Shown here in pieces: positions 16,112-23,605 of a stretch of DNA of 63,758 bases (position 1 is the first letter of the stretch; every line of letters begins with the position of its first letter). The stretch comes from Planctomycetota bacterium (GTDB taxonomy: Bacteria; Planctomycetota; Phycisphaerae; Phycisphaerales; UBA1924). The DNA is taken from positions 1 to 63,758 of the forward strand of contig CAUJHH010000073.1 in NCBI GenBank assembly GCA_963204725.1. The letters run 5' to 3'. A model generated the notes under the pieces. It did not search any database and was not told where the DNA came from. It saw only the letters and a list, made by a program, of their open reading frames with translations. The translations under genes and the position numbers were made by a program.

Positions 16112-16567
16112 CTATCGCTCTTGCGACTTAATGAGCTCGAGGATCTCATCCGGCCCCGACGCGGCGTAGATCCGCTGGCGGAAGTCTTCCATCGTCATCA
16201 AACGGCTCACACGAGCGAGCGCTTGAATGTGGTCGCTGGTTCGCTCCGGCGGGCTGGCGAGCAGCACGATCAAACGCACCGGCTGGCCATCGATCGCTTC
16301 GAAGTCCATCGGCTCTGCTGGCTTGCCGATGGCCATCGCGAGCGCGGACATGCCGACCGCCTTGCCGTGTGGGATCGCAAGTCCGTGTCCGATGCCTGTC
16401 GTCCGCGTCTGTTCGCGAGTCCAGACCGCCTGCTTCAATGCGGAAGCATCGCTGACCTTCCCCGCGCTCGCCAGCACCTCGACGAGTTCGTCAATGACGC
16501 CACGCTTGTCGCTGGAGACGAGTGGTGCACGGATGCAATTCGGAGAAAGTATGTCGAGCAGGTTCAT
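16112..16567 (-). CDS. ptsN: PTS EIIA-type (PtsN-like) protein
   Basis: Single EIIA domain of the fructose/mannitol/nitrogen-regulatory PTS family, 151 residues. The phospho-acceptor His lies in GLAIPHGKAV (H67), with the flanking TRTTGIGHG signature. No sugar-specific EIIB or EIIC is nearby, which favours a regulatory PtsN-type role (nitrogen, potassium or envelope stress signalling) over sugar uptake. Its upstream neighbour on the same strand is rsmB with a 128-bp gap in which I see no gene or terminator. Cytoplasmic. Confidence 0.86.
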   Translation of the reverse strand: MNLLDILSPNCIRAPLVSSDKRGVIDELVEVLASAGKVSDASALKQAVWTREQTRTTGIGHGLAIPHGKAVGMSALAMAIGKPAEPMDFEAIDGQPVRLIVLLASPPERTSDHIQALARVSRLMTMEDFRQRIYAASGPDEILELIKSQER

Positions 16568-16695
16568 TCGTCGCGCATCCCGGAGGCCAACGCCTCAAAC
16601 GGACAGGCCCAGGCAGTGGGGCAGAGTGTAGTCCCCACCCAACACGCGGCCAAACGCACGCAACCCCGCATCGGCAGACATTCGAGCAGATGCGC

Positions 16696-18144
16696 CTAGG
16701 GTCGGCCCAGGAGTGCCCAGAACGAGCCGTCTCGGTAGTCGGACGCGGCATCGCCGGGCTGACCCTCGGGCAGGGTTCGGCTTGTGCCCTCGATCCTCAA
16801 CCCGAATCGGGCCACAGCTCGCTCGACCATCTGCTCGTCTTCCTCGGGTTCCAGGCTGCAGGTGGAGTACAGGATCCAGCCGCCTGGTCGTACGAGCTCG
16901 ATCGCGAGCTCGATGATTGAACGCTGGATGCCGAGCAGGCGATCGGTCTGCTCCGGCCCAAACCGATGACGCGCCTCGGGCCGTCTGGCCAGCACACCAG
17001 TGTTCGAGCAGGGAACATCCAGCAACGCCATATCGGCTCGTCCGGCGCATGCCTCAGCGAGCGAGCGGGCCTCCACGACGGAGGCACGCTCGATTCCGCT
17101 CAGGCCTCGGCGCAATTCCGTGAGACGAGCCGGATCCGTGTCCGAGGCGATGATGCTCGCGGATGGGAACGTCTTGAGCATCTGACGGGTCTTGGTTCCA
17201 CGTCCGGCGCACACGTCCACGATCCGGCTGAGAGGAAGTTTGGAGACGGCCATCAGCGCCTCGGCCGAGGCCGAGTCCTGGACCCACAGGTCGGAGCGAG
17301 CCTCTAGCAGCCTCGCGAGGTGGGCACGGTCGCCAGAGTAGACGCGAAAGCCGGATTGTTTGTGCGAACCGTAAACCTTGCTGTCCAGCGGGCCCTCGGC
17401 ATGGCAGACGTTTAGCACCGTGGGCGCGGGAGCGAGTCCATGCATCGCGAGATCGCGGGCCACAGATTCGCCCCATTGCTCGGCCCATCTGGAGACGAGC
17501 GTGCGAGGCATCCCGGAGGCGACAGACCATCGATCGACCGATTCAGACGGCAGGGCATCGCCCAAGAGTGCTAGCGACGCGCCGGACGCAAGCGGGAGTT
17601 CATCGCGTCGGTCACTCCAGCGTTCGCGGAGAACACGTGTGCGATCGCCATCACTCGCGCGAACGCCTGCGATGCGCCTGAGCACGGCGTTCGTGATCCC
17701 GGCAGCTCCGGGCCGCACCTGCGTCTTGGCCCACTCGACGGTTCGGTCGATCGCTGCGTGGTCGGGGATCCGATCCAGGAACAGGAGCTGAACCGCTCCG
17801 GAGAGGAGCGCTGCCCGTATGCGTGGCTCAAGCTCAGCGGGCTCGCGCATCGCGGACACGCGCACAAGGTGCTCGATCGTTGTCCATCGCCGGATCGCGT
17901 GGTCGACAATCATGTGCGCGAGCGCAGACTCACGGGAATCGAGCCCTTCCGTACGCACCGGTTCCGGGGTGAGATCTGGGTACCTGGCGGCGAGGCGAGC
18001 CAAGTGACGGATCGCCGCGTCCCTTCCGTCCTCGGGCAGCGTCCGGATGCCGGGTGGAGGGGTGGTGCAGTCGGCGGACTTTGGATCAGCCCCGCTTGCT
18101 CCGGGCCGACGAGTCGACGACGATGTTGGCCGGTCCTGTTCCAC
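16696..18144 (-). CDS. rsmB: 16S rRNA m5C967-methyltransferase-like protein (RsmB/Sun)
   Basis: SAM-dependent rRNA cytosine-C5 methyltransferase with an N-terminal NusB-like RNA-binding region (about residues 60-180) and a C-terminal Rossmann catalytic domain. SAM motif I appears as RIVDVCAGRGTKTRQML, the catalytic motif IV as LLDVPCSNTGVLARRPEARH, and motif VI as YSTCSLEPEEDE; the two catalytic Cys are therefore present. Motif IV reads DVPCS rather than the common DAPCS. The start is a GTG at 18144 supported by a TACAGT box 5 nt upstream; longer starts would run into the divergent kinase gene. The first 50 residues are proline/serine-rich and could be partly untranslated. Confidence 0.88.
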   Translation of the reverse strand: MEQDRPTSSSTRRPGASGADPKSADCTTPPPGIRTLPEDGRDAAIRHLARLAARYPDLTPEPVRTEGLDSRESALAHMIVDHAIRRWTTIEHLVRVSAMREPAELEPRIRAALLSGAVQLLFLDRIPDHAAIDRTVEWAKTQVRPGAAGITNAVLRRIAGVRASDGDRTRVLRERWSDRRDELPLASGASLALLGDALPSESVDRWSVASGMPRTLVSRWAEQWGESVARDLAMHGLAPAPTVLNVCHAEGPLDSKVYGSHKQSGFRVYSGDRAHLARLLEARSDLWVQDSASAEALMAVSKLPLSRIVDVCAGRGTKTRQMLKTFPSASIIASDTDPARLTELRRGLSGIERASVVEARSLAEACAGRADMALLDVPCSNTGVLARRPEARHRFGPEQTDRLLGIQRSIIELAIELVRPGGWILYSTCSLEPEEDEQMVERAVARFGLRIEGTSRTLPEGQPGDAASDYRDGSFWALLGRP

Positions 18145-18149
18145 AGTCG

Positions 18150-18155
18150 ACTGTA
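18150..18155 (-). promoter_or_regulatory. -10 box TACAGT, rsmB leaderless start
   Basis: Minus-strand TACAGT, 5 nt before a GTG. It helps choose the rsmB start and sits in the 39-bp divergent gap with the histidine kinase. Confidence 0.45.
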
Positions 18156-18183
18156 GCCGACCGCTTTCGCGCGCCGGAGCCGC

Positions 18184-19749
18184 ATGAAGCCGAACGAGAT
18201 CATCTCCCAGCCTCCGCACCGAAGCGACCCAGAACGGTCGCCCAGACGGGGTCTGCTCACCGGGATGCGAATCCGGAAGAAGCTCATCTTCCTGCACACG
18301 GCGTTCTCGGTCGCACTCGCGACTGTGCTCATCGTCGCATTGCGCCCCGCGATCGCAGAGATCGTGAATCGCGCGGAGCTCGCCGAGGCGAGAGCGCTCG
18401 CCCAGATGATCGTCGCCTCGGGAGGAGCTCCGGTCGAGGTGCCCCCTGGCGTGTTCATCGCCCAGGGTTCGGCCGCGATGCTGGCCGTGTCCGACGCCGA
18501 CGCCGACGCGGCGTTCCGAGAGCCCGGAAGGCCAGTGGATTCCGCCGGCGATGGAGGCGAGCCCCGCGTGGCCGTTGCTGTCGGTGGTCCCGACGGTGGT
18601 GACCTGCTCACGATTGGTGTACGGATCGATGAGGCCAGGAGCGCGGTCACGCGCCTCTACATCCTGACGGTTGTCGCGCTGGTCGCCGTGTACGTGCTCG
18701 TGGCCATCTCATTAGAAGTGTTCGTCCTGCCCCAGCAGGTGTACGGCCCGATCCGGAGGATGCAGCGTGCGGATTTGGCCGTGCGCGAGGGGCGCACCGA
18801 CGAGGAACTTGTGCCCGAGCAGGTGATCCCTGCGGATGAACTCGGCCAGATCATGCGCTCACGCAACGAATCCATCCGCACGATCCGCGAGAAGGAGCAC
18901 GAGCTCTCGAGAGCATTGATCGAGTTGGAGCGTGTTGCCGGGGATCTCAAGAGGAAGAACCACCTTCTCGAGGCGGCACGCAGGAACCTCGCGGACGCGG
19001 ATCGCCTGGCGAGTCTCGGCATGATGTCGGCGGGGATCGCCCATGAGCTGAATACGCCGCTCGCGGTGCTCAAGGGACTGGTGGAGCGGCTCAACGCCGA
19101 GCCGAGTGCTGGCACAAGTGTGTCTGAGGCGGCCTTGATGCTGAGAGTGGTGGGGCGGTTGGAGAGATTGAGCGAGTCTCTGCTCGACTTCGCACGCGTG
19201 CGCCCGCCGTCTTCGCGGCCGATCACGTTTCGCGCCGTTGTGGAAGAGGCGGCAACCCTCGTGCGTCTCGATCGCGACGCTCGCGACGTAACGATTGACA
19301 ATCGAGTCGGCGCCGACCTGGTTGTCGAGTGCGATCCGGATCGCATGGTTCAGGTCTTCGTGAACCTGCTCCGAAACTCGACGGACGCCGTGCGTACGCG
19401 CCTCGCTTCGGCGCCCGAGCCCCCGGGCACCATCGTCGTTGATGCCCAGTCTCGCGACAGGGACGGTGAGGCGTGGGCGACCATCACCATCAGGGACAAT
19501 GGGCCGGGCATCGATCCGGCGGTGCTCTCGACACTGTTTGAGCCGTTCGTGAGCACTCGCCTCGATGCACGCGGCACCGGGCTAGGCCTGGCCGTCTCTG
19601 AGGGGATTGTTCGGAAGCACGGTGGCCTTCTAGTCGCGAGCAATCTGCCGGATCGCCAGGGTGCGCAGATGGAAGTCCTCTTGCCTGTCCGCGCCTCGAC
19701 GGAGAATCGGGAGATTCCGGGCTCAGACATGCTCACCGGCGAGACGTGA
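18184..19749 (+). CDS. Membrane sensor histidine kinase
   Basis: Protein of 521 residues. TM1 lies about residues 33-56 and TM2 about 158-182, enclosing a periplasmic sensor of about 100 residues rich in Ala, Asp and Gly. A HAMP-like segment and a coiled coil follow (EKEHELSRALIELERV). The HisKA site is AGIAHELNTPL with His287. The HATPase domain shows N (LLRNSTDAV), G1 (DNGPGIDP), F (LFEPFVSTR) and G2 (GTGLGLAVSEGI) boxes. All catalytic elements are intact. It starts at ATG with GGAG 4 nt upstream; an ATG at 18265 is an alternative. The downstream receiver-XRE gene, 19 nt away, is the obvious partner. Confidence 0.93.
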   Translation: MKPNEIISQPPHRSDPERSPRRGLLTGMRIRKKLIFLHTAFSVALATVLIVALRPAIAEIVNRAELAEARALAQMIVASGGAPVEVPPGVFIAQGSAAMLAVSDADADAAFREPGRPVDSAGDGGEPRVAVAVGGPDGGDLLTIGVRIDEARSAVTRLYILTVVALVAVYVLVAISLEVFVLPQQVYGPIRRMQRADLAVREGRTDEELVPEQVIPADELGQIMRSRNESIRTIREKEHELSRALIELERVAGDLKRKNHLLEAARRNLADADRLASLGMMSAGIAHELNTPLAVLKGLVERLNAEPSAGTSVSEAALMLRVVGRLERLSESLLDFARVRPPSSRPITFRAVVEEAATLVRLDRDARDVTIDNRVGADLVVECDPDRMVQVFVNLLRNSTDAVRTRLASAPEPPGTIVVDAQSRDRDGEAWATITIRDNGPGIDPAVLSTLFEPFVSTRLDARGTGLGLAVSEGIVRKHGGLLVASNLPDRQGAQMEVLLPVRASTENREIPGSDMLTGET

Positions 19750-19755
19750 GTTCGG

Positions 19756-19761
19756 TACCAT
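19756..19761 (+). promoter_or_regulatory. -10 box TACCAT, response regulator leaderless start
   Basis: TACCAT in the 19-nt gap after the kinase stop, 7 nt before the ATG at 19769. This would allow the regulator to be expressed separately from its kinase. Confidence 0.5.
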
Positions 19762-19768
19762 ATGAGCA

Positions 19769-20401
19769 ATGGACTCGGCTGCTGTGAATTCGACCACATC
19801 GCCCGCGCTTGCGATCGTCGCGCTGGACGATGACGCAGACTTTCGCCAGTACATCGCCGCTGTGCTGGATGCGGAGGGCCACGAGGTGCGCGTTGCGGCG
19901 AACCCGGACGAACTCTTCGCTCTGTGCGAAGAGCGAATGCCAGATGTGCTGTTGCTCGACATCAAGATGGGGCGATTCAGCGGCGAGGTTGTCCTCAATG
20001 AGATTCGAAGGCGTTGGACCAAGCTCTGCGTCATCGTTGTGACTGGTTACCCCTCGCTCGACAGCATGCGACAGACGTTCAAGCAGGATGTGTTCGACTA
20101 TCTGGCAAAGCCATTTTCCATCGAGGAGCTGCGCCGCTGTCTTACCCAGGCGGCAGAGACGTTTGAGCTGGGCGGTCGTCCACAGGACCGGTTGCGTCAA
20201 GGACTTGGCCGGCACATTCGAATGGCGAGAACAGAGCGTTCATGGACACTCAAGGAGCTCTCCGAGTCCTCCGGAGTGAGCGTAAGCCAACTCTCTTCGA
20301 TCGAGCGCGGAGCGCATCTGCCCTCCCTCGAGTCTCTGTTGGCGATCGCGAGCGCGTTGGATAGTCGTCCCTCGAATTGGCTCTCGGACTCAGGGTTCTG
20401 A
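19769..20401 (+). CDS. Response regulator with receiver and XRE-type DNA-binding domain
   Basis: Protein of 210 residues. The receiver domain (about 14-130) has the acidic pair in VALDDDADF, the phospho-acceptor in LLLDIKMG (Asp64), the conserved Thr in VVTGYPS, and Lys in YLAKPFS. The output domain (about 143-203) is a Cro/C1 (XRE) helix-turn-helix with WTLKELSESSGVSVSQLSSI as helices 2-3, followed by ERGAHLPSLESLLAIASAL. Receiver plus XRE is an uncommon pairing; OmpR, NarL and NtrC outputs are usual. It lies between the kinase and lpxB, so it may control envelope genes (inference). Confidence 0.92.
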   Translation: MDSAAVNSTTSPALAIVALDDDADFRQYIAAVLDAEGHEVRVAANPDELFALCEERMPDVLLLDIKMGRFSGEVVLNEIRRRWTKLCVIVVTGYPSLDSMRQTFKQDVFDYLAKPFSIEELRRCLTQAAETFELGGRPQDRLRQGLGRHIRMARTERSWTLKELSESSGVSVSQLSSIERGAHLPSLESLLAIASALDSRPSNWLSDSGF

Positions 20402-20458
20402 TCGGGTATGTGGAACCGGCAGTTGACCCGGGAGCGGAAGCGGGATTGACTGCAGGCC

Positions 20459-21673
20459 TTGTCCAGAACCCCTGAACAGCGAGTCCGTCCCCCTTCGATC
20501 CTCTTCACGGCCTTCGAGCCGTCGGGCGATGACCACGCCTCGGCCGTGATCGACGAGCTTCGAAGGACGCGCCCCGACATCGAGATCTATGCATGGGGCG
20601 GTCCGAAGATGGGCGCAGCGGGCGCCACAATCGTCGAGTCAACCGGTGACGATGCGGTGATGGGCATGCCGGGCATCGAGAAGATCCGAGAGCACCGGAG
20701 GATCAACGAACGGATCGCCGCATGGCTCGACGCGAATCCCGTAGCCATCCATGTGCCAGTGGATTCACCCGCAGCCAACTTCCCCATCTGCAAGATCGCA
20801 AAGGCTCGAGGGGTTCGAGTGGTTCACCTTGTGGCTCCGCAGGTCTGGGCGTGGGGGAGCTGGCGCATCCACAAGCTCCGCAAACTCACCGACCATGTAA
20901 TCTGCCTCCTCCCGTTCGAGGAGGCTTGGTTCGCCGAGCGCAACGTGAAGGCCACGTTTGTGGGCCATCCGCTCTTCGATCACGTGCTCGATTCGATCAA
21001 GCTCGATTCTGAGGCCTCGACACTCGATTCCACGCACCCCCGTATCGCGCTGATGCCAGGTTCACGCCCCGGGGAGATCCAACGGAACTTTCCGCTGCTG
21101 CTGGAGGCATTCCGACGGCTGAAATCGGATCATCCCGCATTGGTGGGGTGCGTCGCGGCGACCACGCCTCGCGTCGAGCAGACCCTCCGCTCGATGGCCT
21201 CAGACGATGGCGGATGGCCAGCAGGGCTCTCGATGCTCTCGGGTCGGACCGACGCCATCGTTCGATGGTGCGATCTGGCCTTGGTCGTGAGCGGCACCGT
21301 CACGCTTCAGATCGCCAAGCAGTGCAAGCCGATGGTCATCGTGTACAAGTCCGGGCTCATGGATCGGATCATCTACACACTTGCCCGTGACGTGCTCTTC
21401 ACGACCGATCACTTCACGCTGCCCAATCTGATCGCGGGACGAGAGATCGTTCCAGAGCTGGTTCCGCACTTTGGTGACGCGGAACCAATCGTTCGCCACG
21501 CTTCGGATCTCTTGGAATCTCCGGATCTCGCTGCACGCCAGCGTGCCGAGCTCGAGCGGGTCGTCTCCCAGTTTGCGAACAAGAATGCGTCTGTGCTGGC
21601 TGCGATGCTGATCGCCAAGACGGTCGACGAGACGTGTGCTCGCGAGACAAACGCCGCAGAGTTCACCCGGTAG
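20459..21673 (+). CDS. lpxB: Lipid-A-disaccharide synthase
   Basis: Condenses UDP-2,3-diacylglucosamine with lipid X to make the lipid A disaccharide, at the inner face of the inner membrane. Family features: FTAFEPSGDDHASAVIDEL near the N-terminus (the normal motif is GExSGD), IYAWGGPKMGAAG, VHLVAPQVWAWGSWRI, FVGHPLFDHVL, LMPGSRPGEIQRNFPLLL and LVVSGTVTLQIAKQCKPMVI, the last two being the nucleotide-sugar site. Length of 404 residues is normal. The start is TTG at 20459 because an in-frame stop lies 9 nt further upstream. It indicates that this organism makes lipid A and so an outer membrane with LPS. Confidence 0.92.
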   Translation: MSRTPEQRVRPPSILFTAFEPSGDDHASAVIDELRRTRPDIEIYAWGGPKMGAAGATIVESTGDDAVMGMPGIEKIREHRRINERIAAWLDANPVAIHVPVDSPAANFPICKIAKARGVRVVHLVAPQVWAWGSWRIHKLRKLTDHVICLLPFEEAWFAERNVKATFVGHPLFDHVLDSIKLDSEASTLDSTHPRIALMPGSRPGEIQRNFPLLLEAFRRLKSDHPALVGCVAATTPRVEQTLRSMASDDGGWPAGLSMLSGRTDAIVRWCDLALVVSGTVTLQIAKQCKPMVIVYKSGLMDRIIYTLARDVLFTTDHFTLPNLIAGREIVPELVPHFGDAEPIVRHASDLLESPDLAARQRAELERVVSQFANKNASVLAAMLIAKTVDETCARETNAAEFTR

Positions 21674-22379
21674 CTTGCTGATGGCGGAGGCCCATCCCCG
21701 CGATGGCACAGACTGAGTTTCCGATCCGATCCGCGATCGGCAGCAGGGAGAACTCCGTCGAAACAACGGGAACACCGGCGTTCAGGATGCGGTGTACGGC
21801 TTCGAAGAAACCATGCCGGGCAGTCTGGCCATCAGTCGCAAAGAAGATCACAATGGCCAGCCCCCTCTCTATGCGTGCGTCTGCCGCGAGTTTGCGGATA
21901 TCAATCGCGGGACCACGCACGAGTTCGCTGGAGAAGGCGCGGTTCGGGCCGCCAACTCCGTCACGGCATGTGAATTGACCGGTGGTCTTGAGCTCGATCC
22001 AGGTCGCATCGCGCGGATCGACAACCGAACGTCCCGCGCAGGGCGATGGGGCGAGATCCGCGAACAGCGTTGCACGCATCTCGTCCATAATCCTCGCGGC
22101 TTCTACGGCATCGAGAACGCGTTGCGCCGGTTCGGGTGTGAGCACGAAATCGCAACGATGGCGCTCCGATCGGATCGCATTTCGACGCGGAGGGGTCGGG
22201 TACGGCACCTCGCGTAGCACGCCCCATCCGGCCTCACCGAGGGCGGATGCGACGATACGCTGCAATCGCAACTCGTCGAGCATGTCGAGGCCGACGACCG
22301 CCTGCTCCAGTCGGAGCGAATGCTCGGTCCGCGCGAGACCTTTCGCAATCTGCTCCACGATGCGGGCACACAGCGACAC
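21663..22379 (-). CDS. Uncharacterised protein, candidate PD-(D/E)XK fold
   Basis: Protein of 238 residues, not recognised as a named family. The middle contains HRCDFVLTPEP and, about 55 residues later, ATWIELKTTGQF. An Asp followed by a strand carrying E-x-K is the active-site pattern of the PD-(D/E)XK nuclease fold. The C-terminal half has a strand-rich segment GLAIVIFFATDGQ and PVVSTEFSLL. No membrane segment or signal peptide. The GTG start at 22379 is 21 nt after the stop of a small membrane protein gene, so the two are probably co-transcribed. The 3' end overlaps lpxB by 11 nt (convergent). Nuclease activity is only a suggestion from the motif. Confidence 0.65.
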   Translation of the reverse strand: MSLCARIVEQIAKGLARTEHSLRLEQAVVGLDMLDELRLQRIVASALGEAGWGVLREVPYPTPPRRNAIRSERHRCDFVLTPEPAQRVLDAVEAARIMDEMRATLFADLAPSPCAGRSVVDPRDATWIELKTTGQFTCRDGVGGPNRAFSSELVRGPAIDIRKLAADARIERGLAIVIFFATDGQTARHGFFEAVHRILNAGVPVVSTEFSLLPIADRIGNSVCAIAGMGLRHQQATG

Positions 22380-22400
22380 GCGAGAACCGTAGATCGCGGG

Positions 22401-22910
22401 TCAGGCCGGACTCTCGAGCTCCGACCGGATTTTCTGGACGATTGCCGAGCAGTCCTCTACAGCGATCGCCTCGGACTTCCTGGCAGTCGAACGCCAGAAC
22501 CAAGGAATCGGCAGGATCGCCAGCGGCAGATACCAGTACTCCGTCTTGATCCAATTCCACTCGCCGGGAATCAACTGGTCCATGAAGTAGACACCCGGCC
22601 AGATGGTCAGCACGAGTACGACCGCGAAGATCAGCGGCACCCGCTTGAGACGCTTGAGCGAGAATCGGATGCGTATCCCGCCTTCCGCCGGCGAGCCGGT
22701 GGCGACGAGGTGATGCTCGAAGGGCGTGCCACACCCATCGACGTAAAACAGCGTTGGATGCGAGCCGACATGGAGCCCCGGAACACGACCGCGCCGGGCC
22801 GCAAGGTCGAGTCGGCGCTGAATCTCATTTACATCCAGATCGACCACAAGGTCCGAGAACCCGGGTGATTCCATGGAACTGGCATCTCGAACCGAGTCAT
22901 GATCGCTCAT
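22401..22910 (-). CDS. Uncharacterised two-helix membrane protein
   Basis: Protein of 169 residues. The first 90 are soluble and contain LFYVDGCGTPFEHHLVATG. Two hydrophobic segments follow at about 93-113 (PLIFAVVLVLTIWPGVYF) and 124-140 (YWYLPLAILPIPWFW). The C-terminus is charged. It starts at ATG with a GGAGGA Shine-Dalgarno 4 nt upstream, which makes the start secure. I do not recognise the family. It sits upstream of the candidate PD-(D/E)XK gene in a two-gene unit. Confidence 0.75.
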   Translation of the reverse strand: MSDHDSVRDASSMESPGFSDLVVDLDVNEIQRRLDLAARRGRVPGLHVGSHPTLFYVDGCGTPFEHHLVATGSPAEGGIRIRFSLKRLKRVPLIFAVVLVLTIWPGVYFMDQLIPGEWNWIKTEYWYLPLAILPIPWFWRSTARKSEAIAVEDCSAIVQKIRSELESPA

Positions 22911-22992
22911 TCTTCCTCCGGCAGGGATTCTATCGGCATGACGAGGCCTTGCGCTCGTTCGGTGGGGCGAGAGATTGGCACCGATTGTGCAC

Positions 22993-22998
22993 TACGCT
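22993..22998 (+). promoter_or_regulatory. -10 box TACGCT, leaderless start
   Basis: TACGCT ends 8 nt before the ATG at 23007. It supports this ATG over the longer reading frame that overlaps the divergent gene. Confidence 0.45.
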
Positions 22999-23006
22999 CA
23001 TGTCGT

Positions 23007-23582
23007 ATGGCTGGCGCTCGCTCGCATGGCACTGTGTTGCGTCTGAGCCACCCTCAGGGTGGGGCGGACGCAACGACGATGCGCCGGAGCGACGACGTTC
23101 GGCCCACACTGTTGGGTGGCGCAACAGCGAGGTCGCGAATCGGGGCTGTTCTCTCAGAGCGGTCGCTCGCTGTTCCCGCGCGACGCATAGAACAAGAGAA
23201 TCGCAGTGCCGCGAGCCTCTCGCCAGATGATGCGAGGTGGGTTCTTGCGAGACGCGTAGCAGAGGCGATCGAAGGAGAGCGGGCTGCGATCATTCGCCCC
23301 GAGGTTCGCATACGCCTCGTCGCGATCGGCCAGCGTCTCGGGCTTCGACCTTTCGACGCCAATCTGATCATCGCGATTGTTCAGGATGATGTTCGAACCG
23401 CCACACATGGAATCGCCGGGAATGACCGGAGTCTGTCCGGGGACGTGGCATCACGACTCGGAATCGTCCGGAGACCCGACGTTTCGCCATCACGCCGGCT
23501 GGTATGGATAATGGCCGGGTTCGCTCTCGCGACTGGAGTCGCTGTTGCGCTGCTTGCGATCAACTGGATCAGATCCGGTTGA
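23007..23582 (+). CDS. Uncharacterised tail-anchored protein
   Basis: Protein of 191 residues with a single C-terminal membrane segment (about 167-186, IMAGFALATGVAVALLAINW). The soluble part has a helical core, ARWVLARRVAEAIEGERAAI followed by RLGLRPFDANLIIAIVQDDV, that reads like a small conserved domain. I recall similar segments in hypothetical proteins of Phycisphaerae, but cannot check this. The N-terminal 60 residues are probably disordered. The start at 23007 is chosen from the -10 box. Convergent with the ABC-F gene. Function unknown. Confidence 0.65.
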   Translation: MAGARSHGTVLRLSHPQGGADATTMRRSDDVRPTLLGGATARSRIGAVLSERSLAVPARRIEQENRSAASLSPDDARWVLARRVAEAIEGERAAIIRPEVRIRLVAIGQRLGLRPFDANLIIAIVQDDVRTATHGIAGNDRSLSGDVASRLGIVRRPDVSPSRRLVWIMAGFALATGVAVALLAINWIRSG

Positions 23583-23605
23583 ATCCTCGCACACGCATAC
23601 TTCGG

